Shown here: one piece after another, positions 25,181 through 33,280 of the stretch | Numbering within the stretch: position 1 is the first letter of the stretch | Layout: the number at the start of each line of letters is the position of its first letter | Assembly (NCBI RefSeq): GCF_019797765.1 | Contig: NZ_CP081862.1 | Span: 1,550,001 to 1,614,000, forward strand | From: Cellulomonas sp. C5510 | Lineage (GTDB): Bacteria > Actinomycetota > Actinomycetes > Actinomycetales > Cellulomonadaceae | Length of the DNA stretch: 64,000 nt | Direction: 5' to 3' | Translations under genes and position numbers: made by a program | Notes under the pieces: generated by a model | What the model saw: only the letters and a program-made list of their open reading frames with translations | What the model was told of the DNA's origin: nothing | The model's database searches: none

Positions 25181-25192
25181 GGGGGTGCCAAC
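25181..25192 (-). repeat. GGGGGTGCCAAC element (degenerate copy upstream of portal)
   Basis: This variant of the recurring element lies 46 bases before the portal start, the same distance as the copy before the gene at 13436-13630, and about 53 bases before the divergent gene at 25245. Confidence 0.4.
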
Positions 25193-25244
25193 GCCGAGTG
25201 AGAATCGCAATCCGCGGGGAACCCAGCGCTGGCACGATGGCTGC

Positions 25245-26006
25245 ATGCACTGGGGCAACCTCTGGAGGGACTTCCTTAGCGGCGACGCGGACGCGGTCGC
25301 GGCGGTCGGTACATGGGCCACCGTCGCTGTCGCAGTCGGCGCCGCCCTGCTCGTCGTCCTGCAGCTCCGCACGGCGGCGAGAGCGCGCTGGGAGGAGGCT
25401 CAGCCTGACGTCGTGGCGATCATGGAGTCCAACCCGAACCAGCCGGAGGTGATCGAGTTCGCGATCCGGAACTTCGGCCCCACGCCGGCGCGCAACGTGA
25501 CGGTGGAGTCGAGTCCACCTATGCGGCGAACGACCGGGTCCGGAGGAACTGTGGAAGCGGTGTGGTTTCCGACCGCAATCCCCTACCTCGCTCCCGGGCA
25601 AGAGTGGCGCACGACATGGGACTTTGCGTACTCGCGAATGAACTCTGAGCTTGAGGAAGAGAATCTCCACCGGGTCGTCATCCGGTTCGACGAGAACCGT
25701 GGAGGGGGACGCCGCGAGACCACCGCGGATCTCGACTGGTCGGCGTACAAGGGCCGCCGATACCTCCGCCAGCGCTCGATCCATCACGCGGCGTCGGCCC
25801 TGATGGACATCCAGAAATCGCTGAGGTCGGTTATGGACGGTACCGGCCGGCGGAGGCGATTCAGGGTGCTCGGCTGGGATGGGGAAGCCGAGAAGCGCGA
25901 GGAACGCGAGTACTTCGCCCAACTCGATGCCAAGGAGGCAGAAGAGGCCCGTGCTGCGCGGATCGCTGAAGAGAACGGCGACGTCACCTCACGCTTCCTC
26001 GGCTAA
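25245..26006 (+). CDS. Membrane-anchored protein with a beta-rich cytosolic domain, single-gene insertion
   Basis: The 253-residue product has one membrane segment (about residues 18-40), a compact domain including QPDVVAIMESN, VIEFAIRNFGPTPARNVTVE, IPYLAPGQEWRTTWDFAYSR and LDWSAYKGRRYLRQRSIHHAASAL, and a charged coiled-coil C-terminus (EKREEREYFAQLDAKEAEEA). I have the impression that this family is common in actinobacterial genomes and prophages. It runs rightward between the portal and large terminase genes. CACGAT 6 bases before the ATG could be a -10 box. Its TAA overlaps the opposing TAG. Function unknown; exclusion or sensing at the membrane is possible. Confidence 0.7.
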   Translation: MHWGNLWRDFLSGDADAVAAVGTWATVAVAVGAALLVVLQLRTAARARWEEAQPDVVAIMESNPNQPEVIEFAIRNFGPTPARNVTVESSPPMRRTTGSGGTVEAVWFPTAIPYLAPGQEWRTTWDFAYSRMNSELEEENLHRVVIRFDENRGGGRRETTADLDWSAYKGRRYLRQRSIHHAASALMDIQKSLRSVMDGTGRRRRFRVLGWDGEAEKREEREYFAQLDAKEAEEARAARIAEENGDVTSRFLG

Positions 26007-27478
26007 CGGCCGCGCATCCCTGCCCACCGCTGCCCACCCCGGCCGGCGGGCTGCTTCTTCCCCTTGACCGCGCGCTGCTGCGGGTACATCAGCCACGTCA
26101 GCCCGTGCACCTCGGCGTCGACCCGGTCCGGGGAGTTCTGCTTCGGGTCCCCGGTCCAGGCGGTCGCCTGGTCCTCGAGGATCGATAGGTCGATGACGTC
26201 GGGGTCGACGACGTGGTGGATGCGGCCCTGCTGGTACAGGGCGCGGATCGGCTGTGCTCGCACCCACTTGCCCTGCCCGGGCCCGGACGGGTGGACGCGG
26301 ACGATCGGGGGGCGGACGGGCATGCGGCGGTGCTGCTGCAGGTAGGTGGCGGACGCCTTGGCCCACGTGGTGATGAGGACGTGCTCGCACATGTCCCCGC
26401 CCTGGTTGTCCTCCACGACCACAGCGGACACGCCCCAACGCAGGGCGGTGGTCCAGACGGTCATGCCCCAGTCGTCGGGCGTGTGCTTCCCGGACTGGTC
26501 GTCGAGGACGTACCCGTCGGAGTCCGCGCCGAGGGCGACGACGACGATCCCGGTCTCGTCCGACGACTCCTTCGTGGTGGTGGCGGGGTCGACGGCGATC
26601 ACCGAGGCGGAGAACGTGGGGATCTCCCCGACGAGGACCCGGTTCCGGTCGATGAGGTCGCGGGTGAGGAGGGCGCCGTCGGCGTCCTCGAGGATCTCCG
26701 CGTCGAGCTCCTGCCGGGCGAGGGACGTCCCGGCGATGGGGTCGATGACCTCCTTGCGGAACTCCTCGGACAGGTTCGCGAGGTTGTCCGACGTCTTACC
26801 GCGGGTCGTGACGGTGGAGGGGCGCTGGATGATTCCTGCGCGGTGCGGCTCCCGCTCCGCCACGGAGTCGGGGACCTTGATCAGCGGCACCGGCCGGGGG
26901 GTCGTGGTGACGACGATGCGGGTGCGGTACCCCGCCGGCCACTTCCCCTGCGCGGGCAGCCGGAGCCCGAACAGGAGGTTCGACCAGGTCGTGTCCTTCG
27001 CGGTGCCCTTCGCGGCGTCCAGCCAGGCGGCGGCTTCGTCGCACCACGCGAAGTGGTGCTGCGGGCCACGGAGCTGGCGGGGGCGCTCGGAGGAGTAGAT
27101 CTTGAACCGGGACCCGTTGCGCATGAACAGCTCGCCCATCGACCGGTTCCACGCTTCGTCCTGGGTGCCGCCCTTGAGCTCGGTGTCGTCGAGGACGGCG
27201 AGGAGCCCGGACTCGCCTTCGACCATGGTGTCGCGGCCGTCGGCGAACGTGGCCGCGACGAGGGCGATGCGGGCGCCCGGGTAGGTGCGGGCGAGGTCGG
27301 CGATGTACTCGGCGCCGGTGCGGGTCTTGCCCCACCCTCGGCCGGCGAGGATGAGCCAGGTCTGCCAGTCGCCGGGTGGTGGGAGTTGCTCGGGGCGTGC
27401 GGTCTCGGCCCAGGTGGCGGCGGTGGGGGTGGGTTCGAACATGCGGGCGGCGTGCTCAGCCCAGGCCAGAACCGTCAC
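26003..27478 (-). CDS. terL: Terminase large subunit
   Basis: This packaging motor of about 491 residues has the ATPase motifs LILAGRGWGKTRTGAEYI (Walker A) and FAWCDEAAAW (Walker B with catalytic Glu), a coupling TTTPRP motif, and a C-terminal RNase H-like nuclease with SVIAVDPATTTKESSDETGIVVV carrying the first metal Asp. I start at GTG 27478 (TVLAWAEHAARMF) because the frame further upstream would run under the divergent gene at 27512. The terminase small subunit gene lies upstream but is separated from it by that insertion. Confidence 0.94.
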   Translation of the reverse strand: MTVLAWAEHAARMFEPTPTAATWAETARPEQLPPPGDWQTWLILAGRGWGKTRTGAEYIADLARTYPGARIALVAATFADGRDTMVEGESGLLAVLDDTELKGGTQDEAWNRSMGELFMRNGSRFKIYSSERPRQLRGPQHHFAWCDEAAAWLDAAKGTAKDTTWSNLLFGLRLPAQGKWPAGYRTRIVVTTTPRPVPLIKVPDSVAEREPHRAGIIQRPSTVTTRGKTSDNLANLSEEFRKEVIDPIAGTSLARQELDAEILEDADGALLTRDLIDRNRVLVGEIPTFSASVIAVDPATTTKESSDETGIVVVALGADSDGYVLDDQSGKHTPDDWGMTVWTTALRWGVSAVVVEDNQGGDMCEHVLITTWAKASATYLQQHRRMPVRPPIVRVHPSGPGQGKWVRAQPIRALYQQGRIHHVVDPDVIDLSILEDQATAWTGDPKQNSPDRVDAEVHGLTWLMYPQQRAVKGKKQPAGRGGQRWAGMRGR

Positions 27479-27511
27479 ACGAAACCCCTGGTCGGCCGAT
27501 ACCGTGCCGAC

Positions 27512-28081
27512 GTGAACTCCGAGCAGTGGCTCGCCGCCGCGGGCATCGCCGCGACCCTCCTCATCGCCGCCGCGTCCTGGCACGCCGCACGGCGCCGCAC
27601 GAAGCGCGACCTGCTGCTGCAGGACCTCGACATCCGCGACCGGCTCGCCCCCGGCATCGCCAGGGACCGACTCGAGGACAGCATCGACGAGCGCGTCGCG
27701 CGCATGGCGAACCGAGCGGAGAGGGCGACGAACGATGACCTGATCGACATCGGCCGGCCGGTGACGTTCGTCGGGACCCTCGCTGCGCTCTCGGCGCCGT
27801 TCACGCCCTCGCCGTGGGTGATGTGGGTCGGCGTGGTCCTGCTCGCGGTCGGCGCTGCAGTGTGGACGGCCGGGACGTGGAAGGACGTGCCGGAGGGCAA
27901 GCGCCGGGTCACGCCGCGCCGCCCGCCAAGACCCGCAGGTGCCGAGGAACGACCTCAGCCACCAGTGCCTCCTGCTCCGCCGTCAGCCCCAGGTCCGCGA
28001 GGATGGCGCGGATGGCTCCGGCGACGAGCTCGCCCTGCTGCTCGGCGAGACGCACCCGCCGCTCCTCCACCCCAGCCTTGA
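27512..28081 (+). CDS. Membrane protein inserted between the two terminase genes
   Basis: The product (189 residues as written) has an N-terminal membrane segment (AAAGIAATLLIAAASW), a charged cytosolic part (RTKRDLLLQDLDIRDRLAPGI, RVARMANRAERATND) and two more membrane segments near residues 75-115. TACCGT lies 6 bases before the GTG, a good leaderless -10 box. The last 57 codons run under the 3' end of the terminase small gene and are Pro/Arg-rich, so the functional protein may be little more than the first 130 residues. Function unknown. Confidence 0.6.
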   Translation: MNSEQWLAAAGIAATLLIAAASWHAARRRTKRDLLLQDLDIRDRLAPGIARDRLEDSIDERVARMANRAERATNDDLIDIGRPVTFVGTLAALSAPFTPSPWVMWVGVVLLAVGAAVWTAGTWKDVPEGKRRVTPRRPPRPAGAEERPQPPVPPAPPSAPGPRGWRGWLRRRARPAARRDAPAAPPPQP

Positions 28082-28655
28082 TCGCCGCCGCGCACACCAC
28101 CACGAGGTGCTTGCGCTCCCGCTCGTACAGGTCCAGCCAGATCGACGGCGCCGCCGCCTGGATCACCTCGGACGTCGGCACCGACCCGACATCGACCAGA
28201 CCCGGCTCGTCCTCGTCGTCAGCCTCCCGACCACCGAACGTGATCCGCATGCCGCCGGCCGCCTCGGTCTTCGTCTTGGTCGTGCCCCACACGAGCTGCT
28301 GCTGCTCCAACTCCTGCACGCGTGCCCGGAGCCACTGCACGTGCCCGGCCGTCCACCGGACCTCCTCGAGCAGTGCGTCGGTAGGGGAGACGTCGACCGC
28401 GAGGCCGTATGTCGTCGCAGCCGCCAACGCCGCGGCCTCCTGCTGACGCCGCTCACCGTTCGCCTCCGCACCCCGGGACTTCCCGCCGTGCATCCGGCAC
28501 TTCGACTGCCCGTGCATCGGGTCGTTCCCACAGGGCTGGCCGTCGCGCCGGTGCGCGGAGCAGGACGGCCCGCCAGCCTTCGTTGCATGGGGTTGTCCGC
28601 ACTTCGCGCACTGCACGGGGTCGTCGGACCACATGTCCGGGGCGCGGCGGGGCAT
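27909..28655 (-). CDS. terS: Terminase small subunit
   Basis: The 248-residue protein starts with a zinc-binding region (CAKCGQPHATKAGGPSCSAHRRDGQPC) and CRMHGGKS, a signature widely seen in actinophage small terminases. A helical middle with a coiled coil (WLRARVQELEQQQLVW) and a helical C-terminus follow. It would recognise phage DNA ends and regulate the large subunit. The GGGGGTGTCAGGCG element lies 17 bases upstream. Confidence 0.82.
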   Translation of the reverse strand: MPRRAPDMWSDDPVQCAKCGQPHATKAGGPSCSAHRRDGQPCGNDPMHGQSKCRMHGGKSRGAEANGERRQQEAAALAAATTYGLAVDVSPTDALLEEVRWTAGHVQWLRARVQELEQQQLVWGTTKTKTEAAGGMRITFGGREADDEDEPGLVDVGSVPTSEVIQAAAPSIWLDLYERERKHLVVVCAAAIKAGVEERRVRLAEQQGELVAGAIRAILADLGLTAEQEALVAEVVPRHLRVLAGGAA

Positions 28656-28672
28656 GCCCCGAGTGTCTGGTG

Positions 28673-28686
28673 GGGGGTGTCAGGCG
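28673..28686 (-). repeat. GGGGGTGTCAGGCG element (copy upstream of terminase small subunit)
   Basis: This copy lies 17 bases before the terminase small start and 6 bases after the stop of the gene at 28693, so here it is not part of a currently used stop codon. That independence supports a function in the DNA or RNA itself. Confidence 0.45.
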
Positions 28687-28692
28687 GGAGAG

Positions 28693-29439
28693 TCAGTAGT
28701 CCGGGTCAGGAACTTCGATGCGGGGGAGTGCGTTTTGGGGCTCTGCGTCGGCTCCGAAGACACGACCGCGCTCTCCGAGGAATCCATGGCGGGCGAGGCG
28801 AGTGATCATGAACCACCAGTTCACGATGGAGTCGGTGACGGCCGCATGGACGGCGAGCGACATCTCGTCGAACTCGCTCTGGCTCATGGCGCCCCAGTCC
28901 TTCGACCACCAGCGGGCAGTTCGGGCAGAGTTGCGCCAAGCGATCTGCACCGCCTCCTCCCAAGCCTCGTACGGGCTGGCGTGCGCTTGGGGCGTGCCGG
29001 TGAGTGTGTCGAGGTTCCGGAATCGGCCTTGGTCTCCGTAGAGCCCGAGGGCCGCGCGCAGTCTTGGCCACGCCGGGTCGTCCTTGACCCGTGCCACAAC
29101 GGCGGACAGGTAGGGACTTCGGGGCGCGTCTTGCATCCACGCGTCGACCGCGCTCATGAGTTGAGCGTCGAGCTTCTCGATCTGGTGTCGGTACTCCTTC
29201 ATTTCCTTCTGCGACGGCCACTGCCTGCCTTGCGACAGGCTATGCAGCCCGAGAGCGACCTTCAGGAGCTTCTCGGCTCCCATGGCCCAGTTTGTGAGTA
29301 CGGACTCGCGGACGGGGTCCATGAACTTCGATCCGCGGAGGGTGTGGACCCCGGCGGCGAGGAGTTGGCGAGCCTCATCTTGCGAGCTGATCCAGGCCAG
29401 TTCCTGCTCCCGGCTCAGCCCGTCGTTGTACCGGCTCAA
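28693..29439 (-). CDS. Helical protein of unknown function, HEPN-like pattern possible
   Basis: The frame starts with TTG at 29439 (248 residues); an internal ATG near residue 40 is an alternative. It is all-helical and rich in Trp. NWAMGAEKLLKVALGLHSL followed by KEYRHQIEKLDAQLM resembles the helix pair of HEPN domains (AxEKxLKALL ... HxLxxL), but the RxxxxH catalytic motif is not evident. It stands alone between early genes and the terminase and could be an accessory or defence gene. The call is tentative. Confidence 0.5.
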   Translation of the reverse strand: MSRYNDGLSREQELAWISSQDEARQLLAAGVHTLRGSKFMDPVRESVLTNWAMGAEKLLKVALGLHSLSQGRQWPSQKEMKEYRHQIEKLDAQLMSAVDAWMQDAPRSPYLSAVVARVKDDPAWPRLRAALGLYGDQGRFRNLDTLTGTPQAHASPYEAWEEAVQIAWRNSARTARWWSKDWGAMSQSEFDEMSLAVHAAVTDSIVNWWFMITRLARHGFLGERGRVFGADAEPQNALPRIEVPDPDY

Positions 29440-29503
29440 GATTGCCCCCGATCACCGGTGTCCACCGGCGGGTTGGCGCTGTCGCTGCTGGCGGCGCAGC
29501 GTG

Positions 29504-29728
29504 TCAGGCCGAAGCGTTGCCGATCGTCTCGTGGATGGCGCGCAGCGTGGCGAGCAGGTCGTCGAAGCTGGTCGCGCGGACCTCGAACGTGAGGACCGAC
29601 CCGGGGCCGGAGACGTAATCGACCTCGGGGTCCCAGCCCTCGGCCTCGGACCGGCTGAGGATCTCCGACAGGGCCTTGGTGGGGACATGCTCGGCGCGGA
29701 GCGTGGTCGCGACGGTGTACGTGGGCAC
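29504..29728 (-). CDS. Small hypothetical phage protein
   Basis: A 74-residue protein starting at GTG 29728, preceded by AGGAGGAA at ideal distance. It has an alternating beta-alpha pattern (TYTVATTLRAEHV, ALSEILSRSEAEGW, SVLTFEVRATSFDDLLATLRAI), like a small ferredoxin-type fold. No known function. It stands between the zinc-ribbon gene and the helical protein gene. Confidence 0.6.
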   Translation of the reverse strand: MPTYTVATTLRAEHVPTKALSEILSRSEAEGWDPEVDYVSGPGSVLTFEVRATSFDDLLATLRAIHETIGNASA

Positions 29729-29811
29729 GGTTCTTCCTCCTGGCGGTCCGGTGCGGGTGCTCAGACCGTACTGCTCGGCTGCTGGCCGGCGTGGCTGGTT
29801 CGCGTGCGGTC

Positions 29812-30030
29812 CTACCAGGTCCACCCGCGGCGGTTGGTCGTGGCGGCGCGCTGCGCACGTGCACGAGCGCGCGCCCGCTGGGTCGTGCCGGGGTGCGGGC
29901 GCCCCACGGCCCACCGGATGCCGCAGCCGGCGCATTCCCACCAGCCGTTGTGGTAGCCGGGCTCGTAGCCGATTCGGGTCGTGCGGTGTCCGCAGTACGA
30001 GCACGTTCCGTTCCGTCTCACGGTTCCCAT
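29812..30030 (-). CDS. Small zinc-ribbon protein
   Basis: This 72-residue protein has two CxxC pairs (CSYCGHRTTR and CAGCGIRW) that would bind one zinc, followed by an Arg/Ala-rich basic tail ending in GWTW. It probably binds nucleic acid or protein. It is the first gene after the helicase gene, with a GGGGGTCTGACACG element 16 bases upstream of its ATG. Confidence 0.6.
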   Translation of the reverse strand: MGTVRRNGTCSYCGHRTTRIGYEPGYHNGWWECAGCGIRWAVGRPHPGTTQRARARARAQRAATTNRRGWTW

Positions 30031-30046
30031 GTCGAGAGTCTGCCGC

Positions 30047-30060
30047 GGGGGTCTGACACG
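30047..30060 (-). repeat. GGGGGTCTGACACG element (copy upstream of 30030 start)
   Basis: This copy differs from the GGGGGTGTCACACG form at two bases and lies 16 bases before the next start codon and just after the helicase stop (30062). Confidence 0.45.
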
Positions 30061-30061
30061 C

Positions 30062-31822
30062 TCAGCGCGGAGCGCCTCCCGCCCGGGCGATGGCGGCTTC
30101 GGCGAGCATCCGGGTGCGGTTCAGGTCCGCGGTCGCGTTCTCGAACAGCCGCCCGTCCGGGGAGACCATCTGCTCGCCCTGCTGACGCTTCACCTGCAGC
30201 ACCTCCGCGATCGCCGGGTCCGACCCCTCCTCGGAGACGAGGAAGTACGCGACCGGGGGCTCGTCGATGCCGTCGCGGCGCAGGCGGCCGATGCCCTGCT
30301 CGTGGACCTGCGGGGACCAGTCGAGCTCGCCGAACACGGCGACGCGGGCGACCTTCTGGAGGCCGTCGACGCCGGACCCGGAGCGTAGGGACATGATCAG
30401 GATGCGGGCGTCGCCGTTCTTGAACGCGTCGAGGGCGGCGCCCTTCTGGTTCGGGGACTCCGTCCCGGTGTAGAGGACGGGGTGGAACTCGGCGAGGCGG
30501 TCGAGCCAGATGTCGTAGACGGCGCGGTGCCACCCGAACAGGACGATCTTCTCCTCGGACTCGAGGAGGAGGCGGACGAACTCGGCGACGAACGGTGCCT
30601 TCGCGAGACCCGTGGCTTGCCGCATGAGCATGTCGATCTCACCCGAGGCGCGGAACCGGTCCATCGACGTGGTGGTGGAGTCGAGGATCAGGCGGGCGAG
30701 GGCGGCGGCGTCGCCGGCGACAGCGTCGAGGGCGGTGGTGTCGGACTCGACGAGCTGGGTGACCTTGATCGTCTTCGGGAGCTCCCGGCCCACTTCCTTG
30801 CGGGTGCGGCCGAGCATGACGCCCTGCTCACGCAGGTACGAGCCGAGGGCGGCGGGGTCGGCGACCTTCACGTGGTTCGACCATGACGTCTGACCCCACT
30901 CGCGGATGAACTCGTCCCTCGTGCCGAGGGAGCCGGGGGCGATGATCTGCATGATCGAGTGGGCTTCGCCGGCGTAGTTGTACACGGGGGTGGCGGTCAG
31001 GCCGAGGCGGTAGCGGACGCGGTCGGCGAGCTGCGCGGCCGCCGTGCCCTTCACCGTGTCGGCGCCGCGGCGGAGTTCGTGGACCTCCTCGAAGATCACG
31101 TAGTTCGCCCACTCGCACAGGACGTCCACCCAGCCGGCGAGCTTCGAGTACGTGAGGATCAGGACGTCGGGCTGCCGGCCATCACGGTCGGTGAGGTCGT
31201 AGGGCTTCGTGGTGCGGGCGACGTGGAACCGCAGGTGCGGGAAGTGCTCGGTCAACTCGTCGGTCCACCGGCCGCCCCGGGCAGCGGCGAGGTGCGCCGG
31301 GGCCACGACGACGGCGGGCAGGGCGTCGTCGTGCAGGAGGTTCAGGCACGCGGTGGTGGTCTTGCCGAGGCCGAGCTCGTCGGTCAGCAGGAGACCACCC
31401 ACACGGCGCAGGAGGTCGACGGCGGCCTGCTGGTACGGGCGGGGCTCCACCGTCGGCAGGGTCAGCGTCTCCCCGGCACGGTAGGTGCCGGACAAGATCG
31501 CGGCGACGTCCTCCTCGCGGTCGCGGTGCTCGTTCGCGCCGACCGTCAAGAGCCCAAGCGAGTGCTCGTCCACGGGGGTGAGCGGGTAGCGTTCCATGAA
31601 CCAGTCGAGGTCCCGGGCGACCTCCGCGGTGTGCCCGATCAGCACCGCACCCGAGCGGGTGGCGCGGACGCGGCCGAACGTCCGCTTCAGGCGCATCGTG
31701 ACGGCCGGCTCGGCCTTCACCGCCCACGCGCCGGAGGGTGGGATCGACGCGCGCTCGTACTTCCCGATGAGCTCGGACGCCGCGTCCTGGGTGAGGTGCT
31801 GGTACGTGCCGTACGTCCTCAC
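30062..31822 (-). CDS. SNF2-family DNA helicase/translocase
   Basis: The 586-residue enzyme carries the helicase motifs of superfamily 2: TDELGLGKTTT (motif I), VVVAPAHL (Ia), FEEVHELRRG (II), LGLTATPVYN (III), LIMSLRSGSGVDGLQ (V) and QGIGRLRRDG (VI). The first 110 residues look like a separate small domain. Phage proteins of this type probably remodel DNA at forks or recombination sites. The gene overlaps the PD-(D/E)XK nuclease gene upstream, which suggests that the two act together. Confidence 0.88.
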   Translation of the reverse strand: MRTYGTYQHLTQDAASELIGKYERASIPPSGAWAVKAEPAVTMRLKRTFGRVRATRSGAVLIGHTAEVARDLDWFMERYPLTPVDEHSLGLLTVGANEHRDREEDVAAILSGTYRAGETLTLPTVEPRPYQQAAVDLLRRVGGLLLTDELGLGKTTTACLNLLHDDALPAVVVAPAHLAAARGGRWTDELTEHFPHLRFHVARTTKPYDLTDRDGRQPDVLILTYSKLAGWVDVLCEWANYVIFEEVHELRRGADTVKGTAAAQLADRVRYRLGLTATPVYNYAGEAHSIMQIIAPGSLGTRDEFIREWGQTSWSNHVKVADPAALGSYLREQGVMLGRTRKEVGRELPKTIKVTQLVESDTTALDAVAGDAAALARLILDSTTTSMDRFRASGEIDMLMRQATGLAKAPFVAEFVRLLLESEEKIVLFGWHRAVYDIWLDRLAEFHPVLYTGTESPNQKGAALDAFKNGDARILIMSLRSGSGVDGLQKVARVAVFGELDWSPQVHEQGIGRLRRDGIDEPPVAYFLVSEEGSDPAIAEVLQVKRQQGEQMVSPDGRLFENATADLNRTRMLAEAAIARAGGAPR

Positions 31823-32175
31823 AGGCCCTGTCCGATCAGCGAGTAGAGCTCGACGGGCACGCCGCCGAGGCTGGTAGGGATCCCGTGGTGCACGGCCCGG
31901 GTCGTGACGAGCACCAGGGAGTGGACATCGTCGTGGTGGGCGTACCGCTGCATCTGGCGGGTCACCGCGACCAGGGACCCGGCGACCTTCACCTCGATGC
32001 CGACACCGCCCGCGGTGAGGAAGTCGATCCGGTCATGCGGGGTGAGACGCACCTCCCGCTCGTGCTCGATCCCCGCCGCGGCCAGCACGCGGGACATGTC
32101 CTCGTGCAGCGACACCTCGTCGGTGTAAGTCAGGGTCGCCGCGGCGAGAGCGGCCACGACGTCGTTCGCGGTCAT
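31819..32175 (-). CDS. PD-(D/E)XK-family nuclease
   Basis: This compact 118-residue protein shows the restriction-endonuclease-like core: HEDMSRVL in the first helix, then HDRIDFLTAGGVGIEVKVAGS with Asp51, Glu61 and Lys63, followed by QMQRYA and VLVTTR. The small size is typical of phage VRR-NUC or RecB-like nucleases. It is coupled by overlap to the helicase and to the DNA-binding gene upstream. Confidence 0.75.
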   Translation of the reverse strand: MTANDVVAALAAATLTYTDEVSLHEDMSRVLAAAGIEHEREVRLTPHDRIDFLTAGGVGIEVKVAGSLVAVTRQMQRYAHHDDVHSLVLVTTRAVHHGIPTSLGGVPVELYSLIGQGL

Positions 32176-32783
32176 GCGTTCGCGAGCTCGAGGAGGCGCT
32201 CAGTCGGCCATCCCCGCCTCATGCGCGAGACGATCGTGTTGGGCTTCAGTCCGGTCAGTTCCGCCCACTCTGCCACCGTCAGGGTCTGACCCCCATGGGT
32301 GATGACCGCGTTGTTCCGACGGTTGCGCTGCTGCGTGACCCGATCCGCCCATCGGCAGTTGCCGGGCTCGTAGTCGCCGTCCACGTCTATGCGGTCCAGT
32401 TCCAGATGCTCGGCGAAGGTCGGGCCCATGTCGGCGGCGAACGCCTCGAACGAGTTCAGCCATCGGCCGCAGACGCGGATCCCGCGGCCCCCGTAGTTCG
32501 CGTAGTGCTTGTTCCGGGGCTGGGTGCAGCGAGCCTTCATCGCCTGCCAGCGCCGATAGAGAGCGGTCTTGCTCTGGCCGTGGGTGAGGTTCGCCCGGCT
32601 CGTCGCGCATGACGCGCAGGCAGACGTCGCCCCGGCCCGAAGTGTCGATCCGCGAACGTCGACGACGGTGCCGCAGTCGCAACGGCAGCGCCAGATCCAC
32701 GCCTTGAAGCGGTCCTGTCCGCCCCGTTCGAGGACGGTGAGGATCCCGAACCGCTGTCCTACCAAGTTGAGGGGCGCCGGCAT
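32172..32783 (-). CDS. HNH/AP2-type homing-like DNA-binding protein with C-terminal HTH
   Basis: The 203-residue protein has a zinc site (WRCRCDCG, CASC), the block YRRWQAMKARCTQPRNKHYANYGGRGI and LDRIDVDGDYEPGNCRWAD, which is the pattern of phage proteins related to HNH and AP2 homing enzymes. The C-terminus has a helix-turn-helix (VAEWAELTGLKPNTIVSRMRRGW). It could be a selfish nuclease or a regulator. It is coupled to genes on both sides rather than lying free like most homing genes. Confidence 0.65.
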   Translation of the reverse strand: MPAPLNLVGQRFGILTVLERGGQDRFKAWIWRCRCDCGTVVDVRGSTLRAGATSACASCATSRANLTHGQSKTALYRRWQAMKARCTQPRNKHYANYGGRGIRVCGRWLNSFEAFAADMGPTFAEHLELDRIDVDGDYEPGNCRWADRVTQQRNRRNNAVITHGGQTLTVAEWAELTGLKPNTIVSRMRRGWPTERLLELANA

Positions 32784-33280
32784 CACGCCACCTCCGCGAG
32801 CTGGCCGGTGATCGCGGCCAGCAGCTCGGCGTCGGGGCGCCAGAGACCGAGCATGCCGCGCGCCGGAACCGGGCGGGGCAGAGGGCGCGGGTTCGACAGG
32901 TTGCTGTGCCACTGGTCGGCCATCGCCCACGGGCCGCCGAACGGGCGGACGCCGAGGTTCGGGCAGCACCCGGGGCGGGACTGGTGCTCGGCCCAGCGGT
33001 TGACGACTCCGATGGCGGCGCCGCGGACGAACATCGGGTCGTCGGGCTCGATCGAGTCGGCCGCCCACACCTCGCCGTCGTCGGCACGCCAGCCGAGCTG
33101 CAGCGAACGGACGGCGCGACGTACCTCCCAGTCCTCAGCGCCGAGCTCCGACCAGCCGAGGCCGGCGTGGATCGCGACCTCGCCCCGGTACGGGCCGAGC
33201 GACTTGGTCCGGTTCTCGACGTCCTTGCCGCCGTGGATGATCGCCCACGCCCATGGCTGCTTCACGGTCAGGACTCTCAC
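32783..33280 (-). CDS. ASCH-domain protein
   Basis: This 165-residue protein begins with RVLTVKQPWAWAIIHGGKDVENR, the hallmark of ASCH domains, and continues with YRGEVAIHAG. ASCH is a PUA-like fold that binds nucleic acid, and phage versions are often in early operons. The start is GTG at 33280 in a GTGA overlap. The exact substrate is unknown. Confidence 0.82.
   Translation of the reverse strand: MRVLTVKQPWAWAIIHGGKDVENRTKSLGPYRGEVAIHAGLGWSELGAEDWEVRRAVRSLQLGWRADDGEVWAADSIEPDDPMFVRGAAIGVVNRWAEHQSRPGCCPNLGVRPFGGPWAMADQWHSNLSNPRPLPRPVPARGMLGLWRPDAELLAAITGQLAEVA

Noticed and set aside
26213..28081. Rightward frame of 622 codons across both terminase regions
   Set aside because: Only the part from GTG 27512 on has protein character (membrane segments and a promoter-like box). 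The earlier part is antisense to the large terminase.
29436..29864. Leftward frame of 142 codons
   Set aside because: It overlaps the better-supported gene at 29504-29728, which has an AGGAGGAA ribosome-binding site; the long frame is Arg/Pro-rich without pattern.
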